Of a DNA stretch of 64,000 bases, positions 10,170 to 22,018 are shown piece after piece. Position 1 is the first letter of the stretch. Each line of letters opens with the position of its first letter. The DNA is taken from positions 1-64,000 of the forward strand of contig NOWV01000242.1 in assembly GCA_003344405.1 (NCBI GenBank), given 5' to 3'. Under the pieces are notes generated by a model, which saw only the letters and a list, made by a program, of their open reading frames with translations, did not search any database and was not told the DNA's origin. This DNA is from Trichoplax sp. H2. Lineage: Eukaryota > Placozoa > Uniplacotomia > Trichoplacea. Made by a program: the position numbers and the translations under genes.

Positions 10170-13100
10170 TTAGACTTTAAGTAAAACTTGTTCAGCGACA
10201 GATTTTTGTTTAAAAAGTTTAGTCTTACGAAGTTTGGCATTAATCCAGTCATCAATTACTGACTTATTCTTTTTATAAATATTTAAAGCTATTCCTAATA
10301 ATACGATCAAGCCAGACCATACATACTGTATTGTAAATGGCTTTTCAAAGAAGAGAAACGATAAAACGACAGTTATCGCCTTCCGGAATGTGGTAACTAT
10401 ATAATTTAAGCAACATTTGATCAGAATCAAGCGTTTAACGTCGAAAATGACTATCTTATTATAAGAAGTGCAATTACTTCAATAGAATAGTTATCAAAAG
10501 AACTCACCCGTGACTGCCATGAGGGCTCCAAATACACGAACTAATGTTAAAACCATGTTAACACCAATATAGCCCGTAAAGGAGAGTATTGCGGCAAAGC
10601 CATAAATGGTCAATGCCTTATGACTACAAAATCGAAATGCCGGTCCCAACTGATTAGTGATAAATAGAGCCATAAAAATGTATACGAACCCAATGGAAAA
10701 CGAGTAAAATACCTACCAACAAAAGTAAAAGCAATTAGTATAGATCTAAGCTAATAGTAATGAAGGTAGAGTAGAGAAAATCATTAGCTACTAGCTTGAT
10801 GTGGCATTGTGAAATGTGAATGAATATATCCCAAAGTATAGAAAAATGGAATTTTATGAAGTAAACGTAGTAAGTGCTCATTACCATCTCTAAGTTGGTG
10901 CCATTGTATCCTTTCATTGCTTTTTCTTGTACATTACCGATAGCCGCATCAGCACATAAAGCCAAAGAAATTAGAATAACGCCAAAGGAATCAAATGTTG
11001 GTGAAACTTTACTATCTGCTAAGGTAAACAGAATTAGACCAACACACATCAAAAGAGCTGCAACGAGATCCGCAAGAGTATACTTTTTCCCTTGAATCAG
11101 GATGCCACCAATCATGACAGGTATGAGCTTACAACTTTTAAATATTACCTATTACAATAACAATAATAATTATTGATGATTACTTCCTATTAGTTTAGTT
11201 AACACTTTACTCAGATGAAAGGTAGAATTGAAAATAAAGAGAACTAACAACAGCTGGTAAAGTCTCCGATGTAGATAATACTTAAAGATACAGATTTTAT
11301 AAACGACGACAATAGCTATTTTGAAACTCATTCAAGAATAGAGTTGAAGATGATAAAAGATTTCAAAAATTGATTATTCAAAAATTTCAATATGATAATC
11401 AAAAGATCAATTCAGTCATGTAGTAACAATTAAGACACATTTTAATTTTATATAATGGTAAAAACCGATACATGAATAAAATTTTATCTTTTGGTAGACA
11501 AGCTAAGATTCCTACCTGAGTTGGGTAATTTAAATATCCTAAAGATGTATTGGATAAGCCAATAGTTGCTACAGTTAAAAATGCAATAATCGCATAAATA
11601 CGCAGTGGTATTCGCCTCTTTCGCGCAATCGGATTTTTTAGCTGCATTTCTATTGCACCAAATATTGTGTAATAGCCAAACTGAACAAGGGTTAAGTACC
11701 ATCCATATTGTTTGAAACCTTTGATGAGAAACATTCGCTCCTATTATGGATATTAAAAATTAATATAATCATTCTTTAGAAGCTACGCACATTGCATTTA
11801 GGATGTTATGATCAAGCATACGACTATACAAATGAAATTTTAATCCACAGGGATAGTTGTTGATGCTTAGTAATGTGTCCAGAAATGTAAAGGCATTTCC
11901 GTGTTGGCAATCTTTCACTTATGGTACACTTTACTGTAATATGCAGTTGTCTCGATATCGACAATTAAGTGTCTCAACCAGTACGGTATTTGATACGCGG
12001 CCATTAACTTAAGTATCAGCTAGTTTAATTAATTTACACAACTACGCACACAAAATTGGGTTCGATACTCAATCAACAAGGATTTTCCTTAAATTGGCCA
12101 GCTTAGTGTGTCAATTGATATTTTACTCTAATTCAGTGGGAACATCTCTCCTAAGATGAACAAACTATCAGATGATGTACTTCATTCATGCTATAACGAA
12201 ATATAGAACCCAATTGCAATCTATTCCCAGCGCTTTATGATACTAATACTAAGATCCTAAACTTCAGTGACAGTACTATCTCTATAATAAATCTTATTCC
12301 ATCTTGACTGTCAATCTTTTAGCCCATGCATTTATAAACGATACTGGATTCCATCGTTGGTGTATGGACAAATGGGCACGTGTTTTCGGTCTCAATATGA
12401 AAAAAATACTTTTACAAAATTTGCTAATCAAACTGTAGGGGTTCAGTTCAAGACATGTAGTTGATCCAAAATTGAATGAACAGACTTTGAAACCCACAGC
12501 AAACTCAAGACTGTAAATAGTCCATCAGTAGCAGCACACTGCTTGAATTTAGAAGCAAGTACTTTATCATGTTGAATTTGAATTTTTTATCGGTAAATAA
12601 ATATCTGGAAATGAAATTTATGTGAATAAAGATATATCCAAACATCAGCTTATGATTTTATAAGTATACGATCTATTTCGTGAACGGGGGTCATTAGCAA
12701 GCATTCTTGATAGCCAACTTGAATTTCTGCATAATACTGAGCGTATAACAGAAGGAGAATACATTATGCTGTACACTACTATTAAAATGGTCATCAATTG
12801 AATATAACCTTTGCCAATTAATTACTAATTACTAAACGATTGTGCACAAAGTGTTGGTGCAGAGTTGAAGTGTATTATTATTAATTCAATCCATGGATAG
12901 GTGCTGAGGATTAGCTATTTTCTGTGAAATTAACCAGATATCAGCTACCGTCATAAGGATAAGCGATTTATTGTGATGTAACCGTTGCAACGTGAATTTC
13001 TCTTCTTAGAGTAGATGACTAGTAGCACTTTGATGGATTGCTGACAACTAACCTGAATGTATCCATAAATTAAGTAGCAAGCTAAAACACCGCTAGACAT

Positions 13101-13241
13101 TGCCATAAACTGCGACGAAGTCGACCAAGAATCGATGGAAAAGCCAAATAATGATATGCTAACAGGTAAGTTCACTTTATCACTCTTGTTGACAGTAATA
13201 GCAAGAGCCTTTTTGGAATTTCCATTGGTATTCTCCATCAT
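10170..13241 (-). CDS. SLC35B3: PAPS transporter, SLC35B3 type
   Basis: Five exons join in phase: 13053-13241, 11516-11740, 10885-11148, 10508-10712 and 10170-10396, giving 369 residues. The family (PAPST2) moves 3'-phosphoadenosine 5'-phosphosulfate into the Golgi for sulfation. Matching blocks in order: SQFMAMSSGVLACYLIYGY, GFKQYGWYLTLVQFGYYTIF, GLSNTSLGYLNYPTQ continuing to VIFKSCKLIPVMIGG, ISLALCADAAIGNVQEKAMK, VFYSFSIGFVYIF and FRKAITVVLSFLFF followed by PFTIQYVWSGL. About ten hydrophobic segments are present and the tail is lysine-rich. Intron 1 is the longest (11741-13052, about 1.3 kb) and holds nothing I recognise. The start is the first ATG of exon 1. Assignment to B3 rather than B2 rests on the GNVQEKAMK and LNYPTQ regions. 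Confidence 0.92.
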
Positions 13242-14867
13242 GACTGGATCAATAACTTGTCAATGCTCCAGCACTACCGTTAACTATACCTCGAGGGTGT
13301 TAACAGATCGTTTTAATCGAATGGAAGGACAGCACTCACTTTTGATATGATAGCAGAGAATCGAGTCGATACCAGGCGTACGCTTGAGCTGTGATCATTT
13401 AAAACAGTCAATACTGACTAATGATATGAACAACTCCTCTCTCTTCAGATTATGCTTTATATCTTACTTACTTACTCCTAGGATGAGCTCATTTGATCGA
13501 TCAAGTAGTCATTCACTTGGGCTAAAATAAATGAATTTGAATAAGCTTGATCGTACGATAATGGCAATCGATCGATAATCTCCGTGACCAATAACCTCAG
13601 TCGATGAATAGCATCAAGAGTATAAACTGAAAATGGACATTAATTTGTATATTCGCATTCGACAGTCATTCCATAAATCTCTCGCTGATGCTTTCTGTTT
13701 AGTCGGCTGATGGAATATTTCCAATAAATCATCTGGTCATGCAAGGCGTGCCAGCACGATTAGCAGGCTGTTGCCAGTTCTTTGTGGTTGTCGTCACATC
13801 GGACGGACGCCTACCGACCGCGTGAGTGGTAACGACTGTATAGACCCCGAGACACCCATGCTAGAATAAGCCTGTTACTGTACGACAGCGATCGTTGCAT
13901 GGGATTACTATAGACTAGAAGGTATTGCGGTGGACGACGGTCGCCGTCTCTCGGTCACCGTCGGATGGACGGATTTGGGTCAATCCATGGAGGCCAAAAT
14001 GTCGAGAAAGAGTTACTAGTTGTGCATGTGGATCGTCGGAGTCGGCTTTCTTCATCATTACACTTCATGTATTAATAGTTACAACTACTTGCAAGCAGAA
14101 CTTAGTAAAATAGGATATTACTGCAGCATTTTTCTTCTTACTTAATTATAAGTTATTCTGCTGTGTACAATTAATTCATGAATGAATTTATGCTAACGGG
14201 TAGGTATGCGCTCCAAATCAGCTCTATGATAGGGATTCTCTCTTGTCTCTTTACCTTTATTTTTAAAGTTGAAAAAAAAATAAGTCAAGTCTACTGCACA
14301 GTCTAAAATCAAGTGTATATCTTCTCTCAGTGTACAATACTCCTAAGAGAAGCCTATTTTAGTTTGCAAATAGTCTATGAGTCGATGGGTAGTAAGTCTA
14401 CGCAATTGGTCGGTGATACGGATTTGAAGACCGGACCTCCAACAGTTCTATTAAATTAAATTAAAAATTTGTGAGCAGAACATCCACGGTAAGCTAGTGT
14501 TATGATCAAATTAATTCAGTGCTAGTGTAGCCATAACGCCTACAAAGTCTCGCGGCTTCACTTGTTAGTGCTCTAAAATTAAAGCTATTTAGTGAGGAAG
14601 TAACCTCTCACATCCGTTATTTCGATAGTAGCATGGTAATAAGTCGAGGGATTGCATAGACAGTATTCATGTGTACTGTTGGACTAAGAAAATAAAGAAA
14701 AACTAACTTATACACAATTAAAACTTACACCTACATGCTGGATCGATCGTAATAGACTATCTATAATATAATATATGAAATACTGCATTCAAATAGCACG
14801 ATATTAAAGATTTCCATTTTCTACTGATGTTAAGAGTAATTGAAGAGTTATACAGTATGTATTTCCT
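13242..14867. other. Intergenic, no certain gene
   Basis: No domain-bearing frame was seen. GC content rises near 13740-14030, where a short dispersed repeat shared with 20.05 kb occurs. The unseen first exon(s) of the hAT-derived gene must lie in or beyond this stretch, but I could not identify them. Confidence 0.45.
13955..14025. repeat. Dispersed repeat copy A (shared with about 20.05 kb)
   Basis: A stretch containing CGGATGGACGGA, then a GGCCAAAATG word and GAGAAAGAGTTACT, aligns over about 60 bp with 20045-20112 (CGGATGGACGGA, GGCCCAAAAATGG, GAAAAATAGTCACT). Both lie in locally GC-richer DNA. Confidence 0.55.
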
Positions 14868-17157
14868 GTGATTGTAGTAAGTCATAGATCACTTGGAAGA
14901 AAACGTAGCCTCATTTGGCAAAGCTTTATCCAGATCGATGCTAAAAAAAAATATGTCAGCTGTCGATACTGCCATGCTGCATTTTATGGTACGATCGAGA
15001 AAATGACCAAACATATTTTAGAGAACTGCAGCGCAGTTCCAAGTGAAATAAAGCAATATCATAATATTAAATACAATAAAAGCGCAGACAGCGATATGGA
15101 ATGCACAGCATTAAACAATGCTGAATACTTAGCTTCCGCTAATCCCCTATCTGCACCTCCAGCGCTTGGCAAAAAACGAAAAATTTCTGATTATGGAATG
15201 GCAAAGCCGACCAATTTAGAACATACAGCCTTATATAGTTCATTGGTGCTTGCTCTTATTACTTCCGATATTCCTTGGAAATTCTTAGACAATGGCTACT
15301 TTCGAGAATTTCAAATGAGATTGCATCCGGATTTTCAACCACTAAGTGGATATCAAGCTTGCGAGCAAATTGTCAACAAATTACAGCTACAAACAGATGA
15401 AGATATTACTAATTTTTTACTGGATTCGACATATTTGACGATATCGTGCGATGCTACCAATAGTGTTGATAACTGGAACATCACAAATTGGGTAGCAACA
15501 AATGAAAACGCGTATTCAGAATTGATATATATTACTTCTCGCCCATGTGCTAAAACTGCTCCAGATATCTTTGAAGAAATTTATAGCTTTATTGCTAGGT
15601 TAAAACTTCCACTATCGACCCAAGTAAGCTTTTGTAGCGATAGTTCCGATATAGACGCCGCAGTAAAGAAAAAAGTACGAGAGCAACCAGATGCGAGAAT
15701 AGGCTTGACAGGAAGTTGTTTAGCCCATCAATCGAATTTCATCATGAAAGATGTTATAAGAAACCTAACGTATCTTGGCAATAGCATTGGGACGTGTCAA
15801 AAAATTGCCAGGTTTACACATCAATCGAAATCCTTTTATGGCCTACTTCGAGATGAACTAGATATACAAGATATATCGATTTGGATTCCGACACAAGCGC
15901 AATGGTATTCAATAGCCATGTGTGTAAAGCAAATATTGTGCATCGAAAAGGAACTTAAAGTTGCATCTGGTAAATGCTCAGACGACGCATTTATGCCATT
16001 TGACACACCAGAAAGTAACCTTCAAAGCATAATAAACGATGATCATTTTTGGAGTGATCTTAAAAGCACTTATGCCATCTTAACACCGTTTAATTTTATT
16101 GCTGCAATGTCTGAAAGATCTGATATAACCTCTAGCCAATTTCTAATAACATGGATGTGGTTATTATGCCTACTGAATAACGCACCAGAAGTAGACAACA
16201 CCATTAGAATAAATATATTCAATAATATTGAAAAAAGGATACAAAATTTCATTGAAGATCATCAGATAATATCGATTGTGCTAGATCCTCGCATTTATCT
16301 TACTGGCTTAAGCCAATTTGGTAAGCGAAGGGTACGCTCACTTTTTTCGCAATTTGTGGAGAGATTATATCCACAAGTGGATATTGCTTTAATTATGGAG
16401 CAATATATTGCGTACTGCCATAAACGATTTCCATTCGATGATAAAATTACATGGAATCATATGGCTAAAGCGCCAATCACGTTTTGGAATGAGTACTCAC
16501 AAGAGACATCGGAATTATCTACCGTCGCCATTACAATAATTACTTTTACGCCGCATGCTTCTACATGCGAAAGAGCATGGTCGGCATATGCTACTATCCC
16601 TAATACTAAGCAACATAATCGACTCAATTTCGAAAATATAACTAAAATTTGTAAAATTAAGCATCATTACGATACTCAAAAGATCATAAATGCAACAGCT
16701 GCTGGCGCTAAAAGATACGCTTTAATATTATGTAATATGGTTAAGATTAAAAGAGAGCATTTACTTGGCAATGAAGAAGATCGACCAGATGAAACACCCA
16801 CTACAGAAGCTATCCAGGATATGAATGATAACCTTAGCGATAGCGAAGATGCCAATTTCATTCGTGCTATAGCTGAAGTAGCAGGTGTATATTACAGTAT
16901 TGAATGATTTTAGGAATTGAATGCTTCAAATAAGGGTTCATTTTCTTTTAATGATGTTCTAAATTATTGTAGATCCTGAGTTTCGTGATGATTTGCCTAG
17001 TAACAGCGGTATGAGTTGCAATCGAAGTGTTGATGTGCAAGCCCCCGAGGATATAACCATGAAAGACTTTACTCTCTCATGGCTGGATCTAACTGCTCAA
17101 ACATTAGATAATATTGAGGAAATTGTTAGATCGTTTGTACCGATAGTTCCAAGGTAA
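14868..17157 (+). CDS. hAT transposase-derived protein with BED zinc finger
   Basis: Exon 14868-16884 plus a short 3' exon 16973-17157, joined in phase by a GT-AG intron. The product begins with a BED finger (Cys32, Cys35, His49, Cys54), then a hAT catalytic core with candidate acidic residues Asp195 (ISCDATNS), Asp258 (CSDSSD) and Glu568 (STCERAWSAY), a CLAHQSNFIMKD insertion-domain motif, and the C-terminal hAT dimerisation block ending NRLNFENITKICKIKHHYD. The 3' exon adds an acidic tail (DPEFRDDLPSNSGMS ... SFVPIVPR). The first in-frame codon here is GTG; the frame is open from 14844 with no ATG, so at least one upstream exon is missing. No CAGGG-type terminal repeats were found around it. 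It is either an exapted gene or an old immobile copy. Confidence 0.8.
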
Positions 17158-18858
17158 ATTCATATACTTGTGTAATCTGGGTTTTCTTGTTATGGTAAAA
17201 GTATCTCTTGGTTACTCTTTCTATCTTGCTATGATACTAATAACCTTTAGTAGGGCATTTTGTGAATTGGTATATTGTAAAACATGAATTAAAATAGACT
17301 TGTTATGTTTACTTGACTGATACTGATATGATAATATGATAAATCTGTTGTTAGAATCTGTCAATTAATTTCTATTTGATTGCAATTTCGCGTTTCTTTT
17401 GCACAGTAGCGTATAGGCATTTATATCATTGTGTTATTCCATGCCATATTTGATTATAGATATTATTAATAACGACAATAACACTCTCAATAGGTATTTG
17501 TAGTAATATACATTTTGACGCAATCTGCGAGATAATATATACGCGCACATAACAGATATATATACATATTTACAGTGGCATGGATATACTTATCACTAGG
17601 GATTAAAGATATTGAGGTGTATTTGCTAAAATACTTTTCATTACATAGTTTTGCTTTCGACTAATTGCTTCTACATTGGATCCTATTATAATCAATCTTG
17701 TATAAGGTAGAGTACATGCGAAAAATGCTCCATGTATTTTTTTAAAGATCTTGCTATTTTGATACCTAGCGCTACTTTGTCTACACCTGTACATTCGGGG
17801 TCGTAAGACTGGATTATGTATAGGTGTAATATTGTCTCATTTATAGAATTTGTAATTAGGGTGTACTGTATGCTTTTAGCGTGTTATAAACTAAAGGTAG
17901 TTTATAAATGCATTGCTTCAATATGGTATTTAAATTAGGCTGATTTGATTTCAAATTTTCTCGGAGTCCGATATCAAACAGAATTTTTAGGAGTAGAAAA
18001 TTCATAATAACGATCGGTGCAAGAGATTTCTTCTCACAATAATAAAAATAAAGTAGCGCACCGGGTACGTCTTCTGAGATTCTTGATTGTACGACATTAG
18101 AGGAGTGAATTCAATGTAACTTCGAGTAATGCATAATAAATACGTGATTTTCAATGTTAAAAATTCGTGCAAAGTAACGTTGTAGTTACTAAGCAGAGTA
18201 ACAACTGAGGGTAAATGAATCAGAATAGTGTAAAAGTTCAGTTTTATAACAGTTTATGAGTTCAGCCTAATTCGATGTAACGTATGTTGGATTTGATCTA
18301 GTCAATGCTTCCTATGTTTAGCCTTTATTATTATTAGAAGCGATACAGTTCTACTGCTACTTTGTAGATCAAAGGTATCTGCTGTATGCAATATAGCAAT
18401 ATGAAAAGTATACATCGTCAATGCAGTACATACGAGGACATCTATATATGGTATTTCATTACACATTCTATGCATTTAGTAACGTCTATATCATATAAAT
18501 ACAAGGCAATTCAATAATGATTTTTATAAATTGATGATGCTCGGTTTAGTTGTTTACATGAGCTTATTTATCATTATTAGATGATCATTTTTAAATATGA
18601 ATTGTAAATAGATAATGTCAATTCGACTAGTAATGTACTCTTAAAATTTGAAAGTAAGCATTAATCATGTACTTCAGCAGTACACTTTGTTAAGCCTTTC
18701 CTGTAGTATCCAAATACTGTACATTTCTCAAACGAAATACCTGTACGGTCATATCTATCGGCATCAAAACAGCACGTAGTTACTTTAACACTATCCTCAG
18801 CCAAGTTGAGTAGAATAACGTACACGTCAGCGAAATGATTACGGAATCGGATTTGAAA
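17158..18858. other. Intergenic, no gene seen
   Basis: AT-rich convergent spacer between the hAT-derived gene and the NATD1-like gene. The open frame at 17603-17794 (minus) shows no domain. No clear repeat was noticed. Confidence 0.5.
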
Positions 18859-19695
18859 CTATTTTAGAACCAATTCTTCATATTCCCTCTTAGGATTTTT
18901 TTGTAGATATTCTGCCAAGTACCAACAAGATAATTTCATTTTGAAACGATTTTGTAAGGCGTAATCGAAAGCAGTCTAGGATAGCAAAATAAGAAAGCAT
19001 TATACATGTACAACAATTGAATCGCAATGGAGTCCTTGACAAATTGCTGTTAAGCAAGTCGATATAACATGCAAAAAACAACATCAACCGATTTACAAAG
19101 TAAACTGCAAATTTCATCATTGTAATGATCAAAGTACTATTCCAATTCTGGATTGTATCAAAGAATGTCTGTTTAATTTGAATGGCAGGTACAAGTATAC
19201 CAGCAAGGTATGGGCAAGTTGTATCTCTTTTATCGCTAACCTGAGCTAATAGCTTAGCAACACCCATACCACGGAATCTGGGAGGAACACCCGTATGCAA
19301 CATATCTATAACTCCTTCATTTTGAGCTAATGAATATTGCAAGACAGCTTTGTCTGGTATAAAAAACGACAACAACAACAACAACATTAATAGGTTGAAT
19401 TTTAGTCTTTCAATGAGTAAAACTATGTTGAAATAGGTTTCACTAAAAACATCTACCGACCAATATACCGTAGTAAACTATTGTCAACACAGTAGAAAAA
19501 TAACAGACAGTGTAGTGTACATGGTATACAAGTACCGGAGTCGAGTTGAACGAAAAATTCGCTCTTTGCTTCATCGTGCATGACATCCTGCAGGGTTAAT
19601 TTAGTGCAAACTGCACGAGCAGTGGTCTTCGTGATGTTCTGGCTCATCAGTATTCTGGAATGGATTCGGCTGAGAGCTTGCATTGCATTTACCAT
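18859..19695 (-). CDS. NATD1: NATD1-like GNAT-fold acetyltransferase
   Basis: Three exons join in phase: 19536-19695, 19241-19353 and 18859-18975, giving 129 residues. NATD1 is a small acetyltransferase-like protein of unclear substrate. The acetyl-CoA-binding motif is RFRGMGVAKLL within DMLHTGVPPRFRGMGVAKLL. The C-terminus FKMKLSCWYLAEYLQKNP matches the family CWY ... ENP ending. Exon 1 gives an N-terminal extension (HSRILMSQNITKTTARAVC) that could be a mitochondrial presequence, followed by the first strand region DEAKSEFFVQLDS. Intron 1 carries a (CAA)n/(GTT)n run directly beside its acceptor (19370-19387). Human NATD1 is about 113 residues, so the length fits. Confidence 0.88.
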
Positions 19696-19796
19696 TCAAG
19701 ATGTTGCATTGGAGCCCTTTACTCCAAGTGTAGATTGACTTTTTGGTAAGTAATTGGGTCGCGATTGGATTTGCTTTCTCGGCCCAGTCTGAAGAT

Positions 19797-20000
19797 GAGA
19801 TCACGACATGGTACTGTAGAGTTGAGTATACTGTACTGTACGTACAGTACATTTATGAAATGTACTGTACTGATAGAGATCTACTGTACTGTACACTGTA
19901 CACTGTACTGTACAGTACTACAGTATACTGTAGGGACTTCTCAAGACTAATACTGTACACTGTACCATAGTACTGTACTGTACTGAGTGTACTGTAGTTT
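19797..20000. repeat. GTAC-palindrome repeat block, second copy of the type
   Basis: Dense TACTGTAC, GTACAGTA and CACTGTAC words, the same vocabulary as 820-1370 but in another order. The block is self-complementary, so frames on both strands are artefacts of the repeat. It sits directly upstream of the NATD1-like start (19695). Confidence 0.8.
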
Positions 20001-20044
20001 CGACAGGACGGTGGTCAGAAGGAGCCAATACTGGCTCCTGGCTA

Positions 20045-20112
20045 CTGCCACCGGATGGACGGACTTTTCATACAAGATGTGGCCCAAAAATGGGGAAAAA
20101 TAGTCACTCGGT
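20045..20112. repeat. Dispersed repeat copy B (shared with about 13.96 kb)
   Basis: Aligns with 13955-14025 through CGGATGGACGGA, GGCCCAAAAATGG and GAAAAATAGTCACT. It directly follows the GTAC block. Confidence 0.55.
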
Positions 20113-20609
20113 ATGGAGCTTCCTTGCTTGTTTTCTAAATCACTCGTATTAATTTAAATAACATGAATGATCTAAAGCTACAGCTTCCAAGCAAAGCTTA
20201 GGAACAGGCAATAGAATACAATGTAATATTACTTAATTTAGAAAAAATCAGTCCATTCAGGATCGACTGTCTGCATACTCAAGTACGGTCATAGTGAAGT
20301 CTTGGACACAGTTGGTGGACCAAAGGGGGGACAAATATCTGTCCGTCCAAAGACGTGTCCGGTCCAGGTATTCTTCCAGTTGTCCGTGCTACTGCAGTGC
20401 ACACTGCACACTGTCGTCAGAGTACAGTACAGTTCAACGTTTAGTCAAGTACTGTATGAGTACCTTCTTCGTATTTTCAAAATTTTGGCGCCACAGCCCC
20501 GTTGAAACGGTACAGATCACCGTATGGTACGCTAACAGCTCACTCAGTTCAGTATGAACTCTATCGCATAATCGTATAAGTCAACACAGTACGGCATGCA
20601 ATGGTTATT

Positions 20610-20720
20610 AGCACGGTACGGTACGGTACGGTACGCATTCGGATCGCACGTTGATCAACGGGTCCAAACTTACTTGACTTTCACTGTGTTTCACGATCCC
20701 GATCCGATCCGATCCGGCTC
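20610..20720. repeat. Short tandem repeats (GGTAC)n and (GATCC)n
   Basis: About four tandem GGTAC units occur near 20615-20635. A run of CGATC/CGATCC units occurs near 20695-20718. Both are low-copy pentanucleotide repeats. Confidence 0.7.
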
Positions 20721-22018
20721 CAAACCTCACCTACTGCACTTTTACCTCAAGTCAACTTCACAGTGACTGAAGTTTGACTGAACGCTACTGCCAAAGCACA
20801 ATTTGTACAGTGAATTAAATTGCGGCCATTGCCAATTGGCAATCCTGTCAACACTCAGTTTATAGCGTTGTAAAAGCTGCCATTTCTTATGAAAATCTCA
20901 CCTCAAGTTCTCCCTACAAGTAAAATCAACATTAAAGCATCGAAATTTTCAAAGATATTGACTGGGTGGAAGAATTTCTCTTTGAAAAAATCCAAATAAC
21001 AACTGATTCAAGTTGGTTCGCTTACAGTGTGGGAGTCAGCAAGTCTGTTAAAGATTTTACTGCTTGCAAATCTTACGATATCAGATCACCTTTCAGCTGG
21101 TTTTTAGATTATAGAATTCTATTCTACCGTTGCAAATTGATTTTTTCTTCAAACTGGTGTAGAGTATTATAGAATACTACTGAATTACTGATTGCCAAAC
21201 TCTTTCCCTTGTGCCACCGATTGACGGTAGACTTCAACTGGATAACATTACTCCAAATTATTCGAGTACGAATGTAATTCGTGCAGGTCTATCTTCGTAT
21301 CTACGATCTACTCACTCGAAACCAAACCAACTCCATCTTTGCTGAGAAGGGAGGAGATACTTTCATCAGCAAATTTCTGTACACAGTGACAGTGAATAGT
21401 TCCAAGTCGAGTTGTCTTGCTCGTGATTGCACTAGCAAGTGGCTCGCGGAAAACCATCATGACGGAACGAGGCCCTATCGTGGATGATTTCAGCCCAGCC
21501 GCTTATTTATATAAATTATGCTTGAATTTCTTACCCGATGACAACGCAAATGGTAAGAAATACATTTCACTGCCAATCTAATTTCATTTTGAATGAATGA
21601 ACTGCACTGCACGAGTACAGCATATACATTCATTAAGCCAGGATGCAATGGATAGCATGTTGGTAGCTTCCATTTCTTAGTTGGAGTCGTAGCAGCCAAA
21701 TTAAATCTCTACAGTAGACTACTCAAATTCAATGTGGTATTGACAATTACCTCACTTTTCTCGCCGTACACATGAACGGAAGAGTAGTATCATGAAATGA
21801 TACGATCTCAATTTACTATCCTATTACAGTATCGTGACCCTCATTTGTAATGATGAAAGCGATACAAAATTGAAAAATTCAGTCCTTGCTGTAACCTAAC
21901 CGATAGTAGTATATTATTAATTTTATAGCTTTTACTGGGACTACATACAGTAGAGAACATCATGTATTATTCATACGGATTGCAAATACTAACTTGGATT
22001 GATTTGATTCTTTACTAG

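Larger units (their letters stand above)
19696..22018. other. Intergenic with repeats; TUBGCP3 first exon not found
   Basis: Lies between the divergent NATD1-like and TUBGCP3 genes, so promoters for both are expected. It contains the second GTAC-rich block (19797-20000), further GTAC words (20380-20460, 20610-20636) and an imperfect hairpin near 20316-20365. TUBGCP3 needs one more upstream exon, which I could not pick out here. Confidence 0.5.

Noticed and set aside
12059-12074. GGTTCGATACTC resembling a tRNA B box
   Set aside because: No A box or acceptor-stem complement at suitable distance, and it lies inside an SLC35B3 intron.
16070-16861. Minus-strand frames inside the hAT-derived gene
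   Set aside because: Antisense shadows of a well-supported plus-strand protein.
14868-16907. Reading the hAT frame as a single-exon active transposase
   Set aside because: No ATG in frame, no terminal repeats found, and a good intron plus coding 3' exon follow.
19743-19970. Open frames over the second GTAC block
   Set aside because: Same repeat-composition artefact as at 1.1 kb. They also overlap the NATD1 5' flank.
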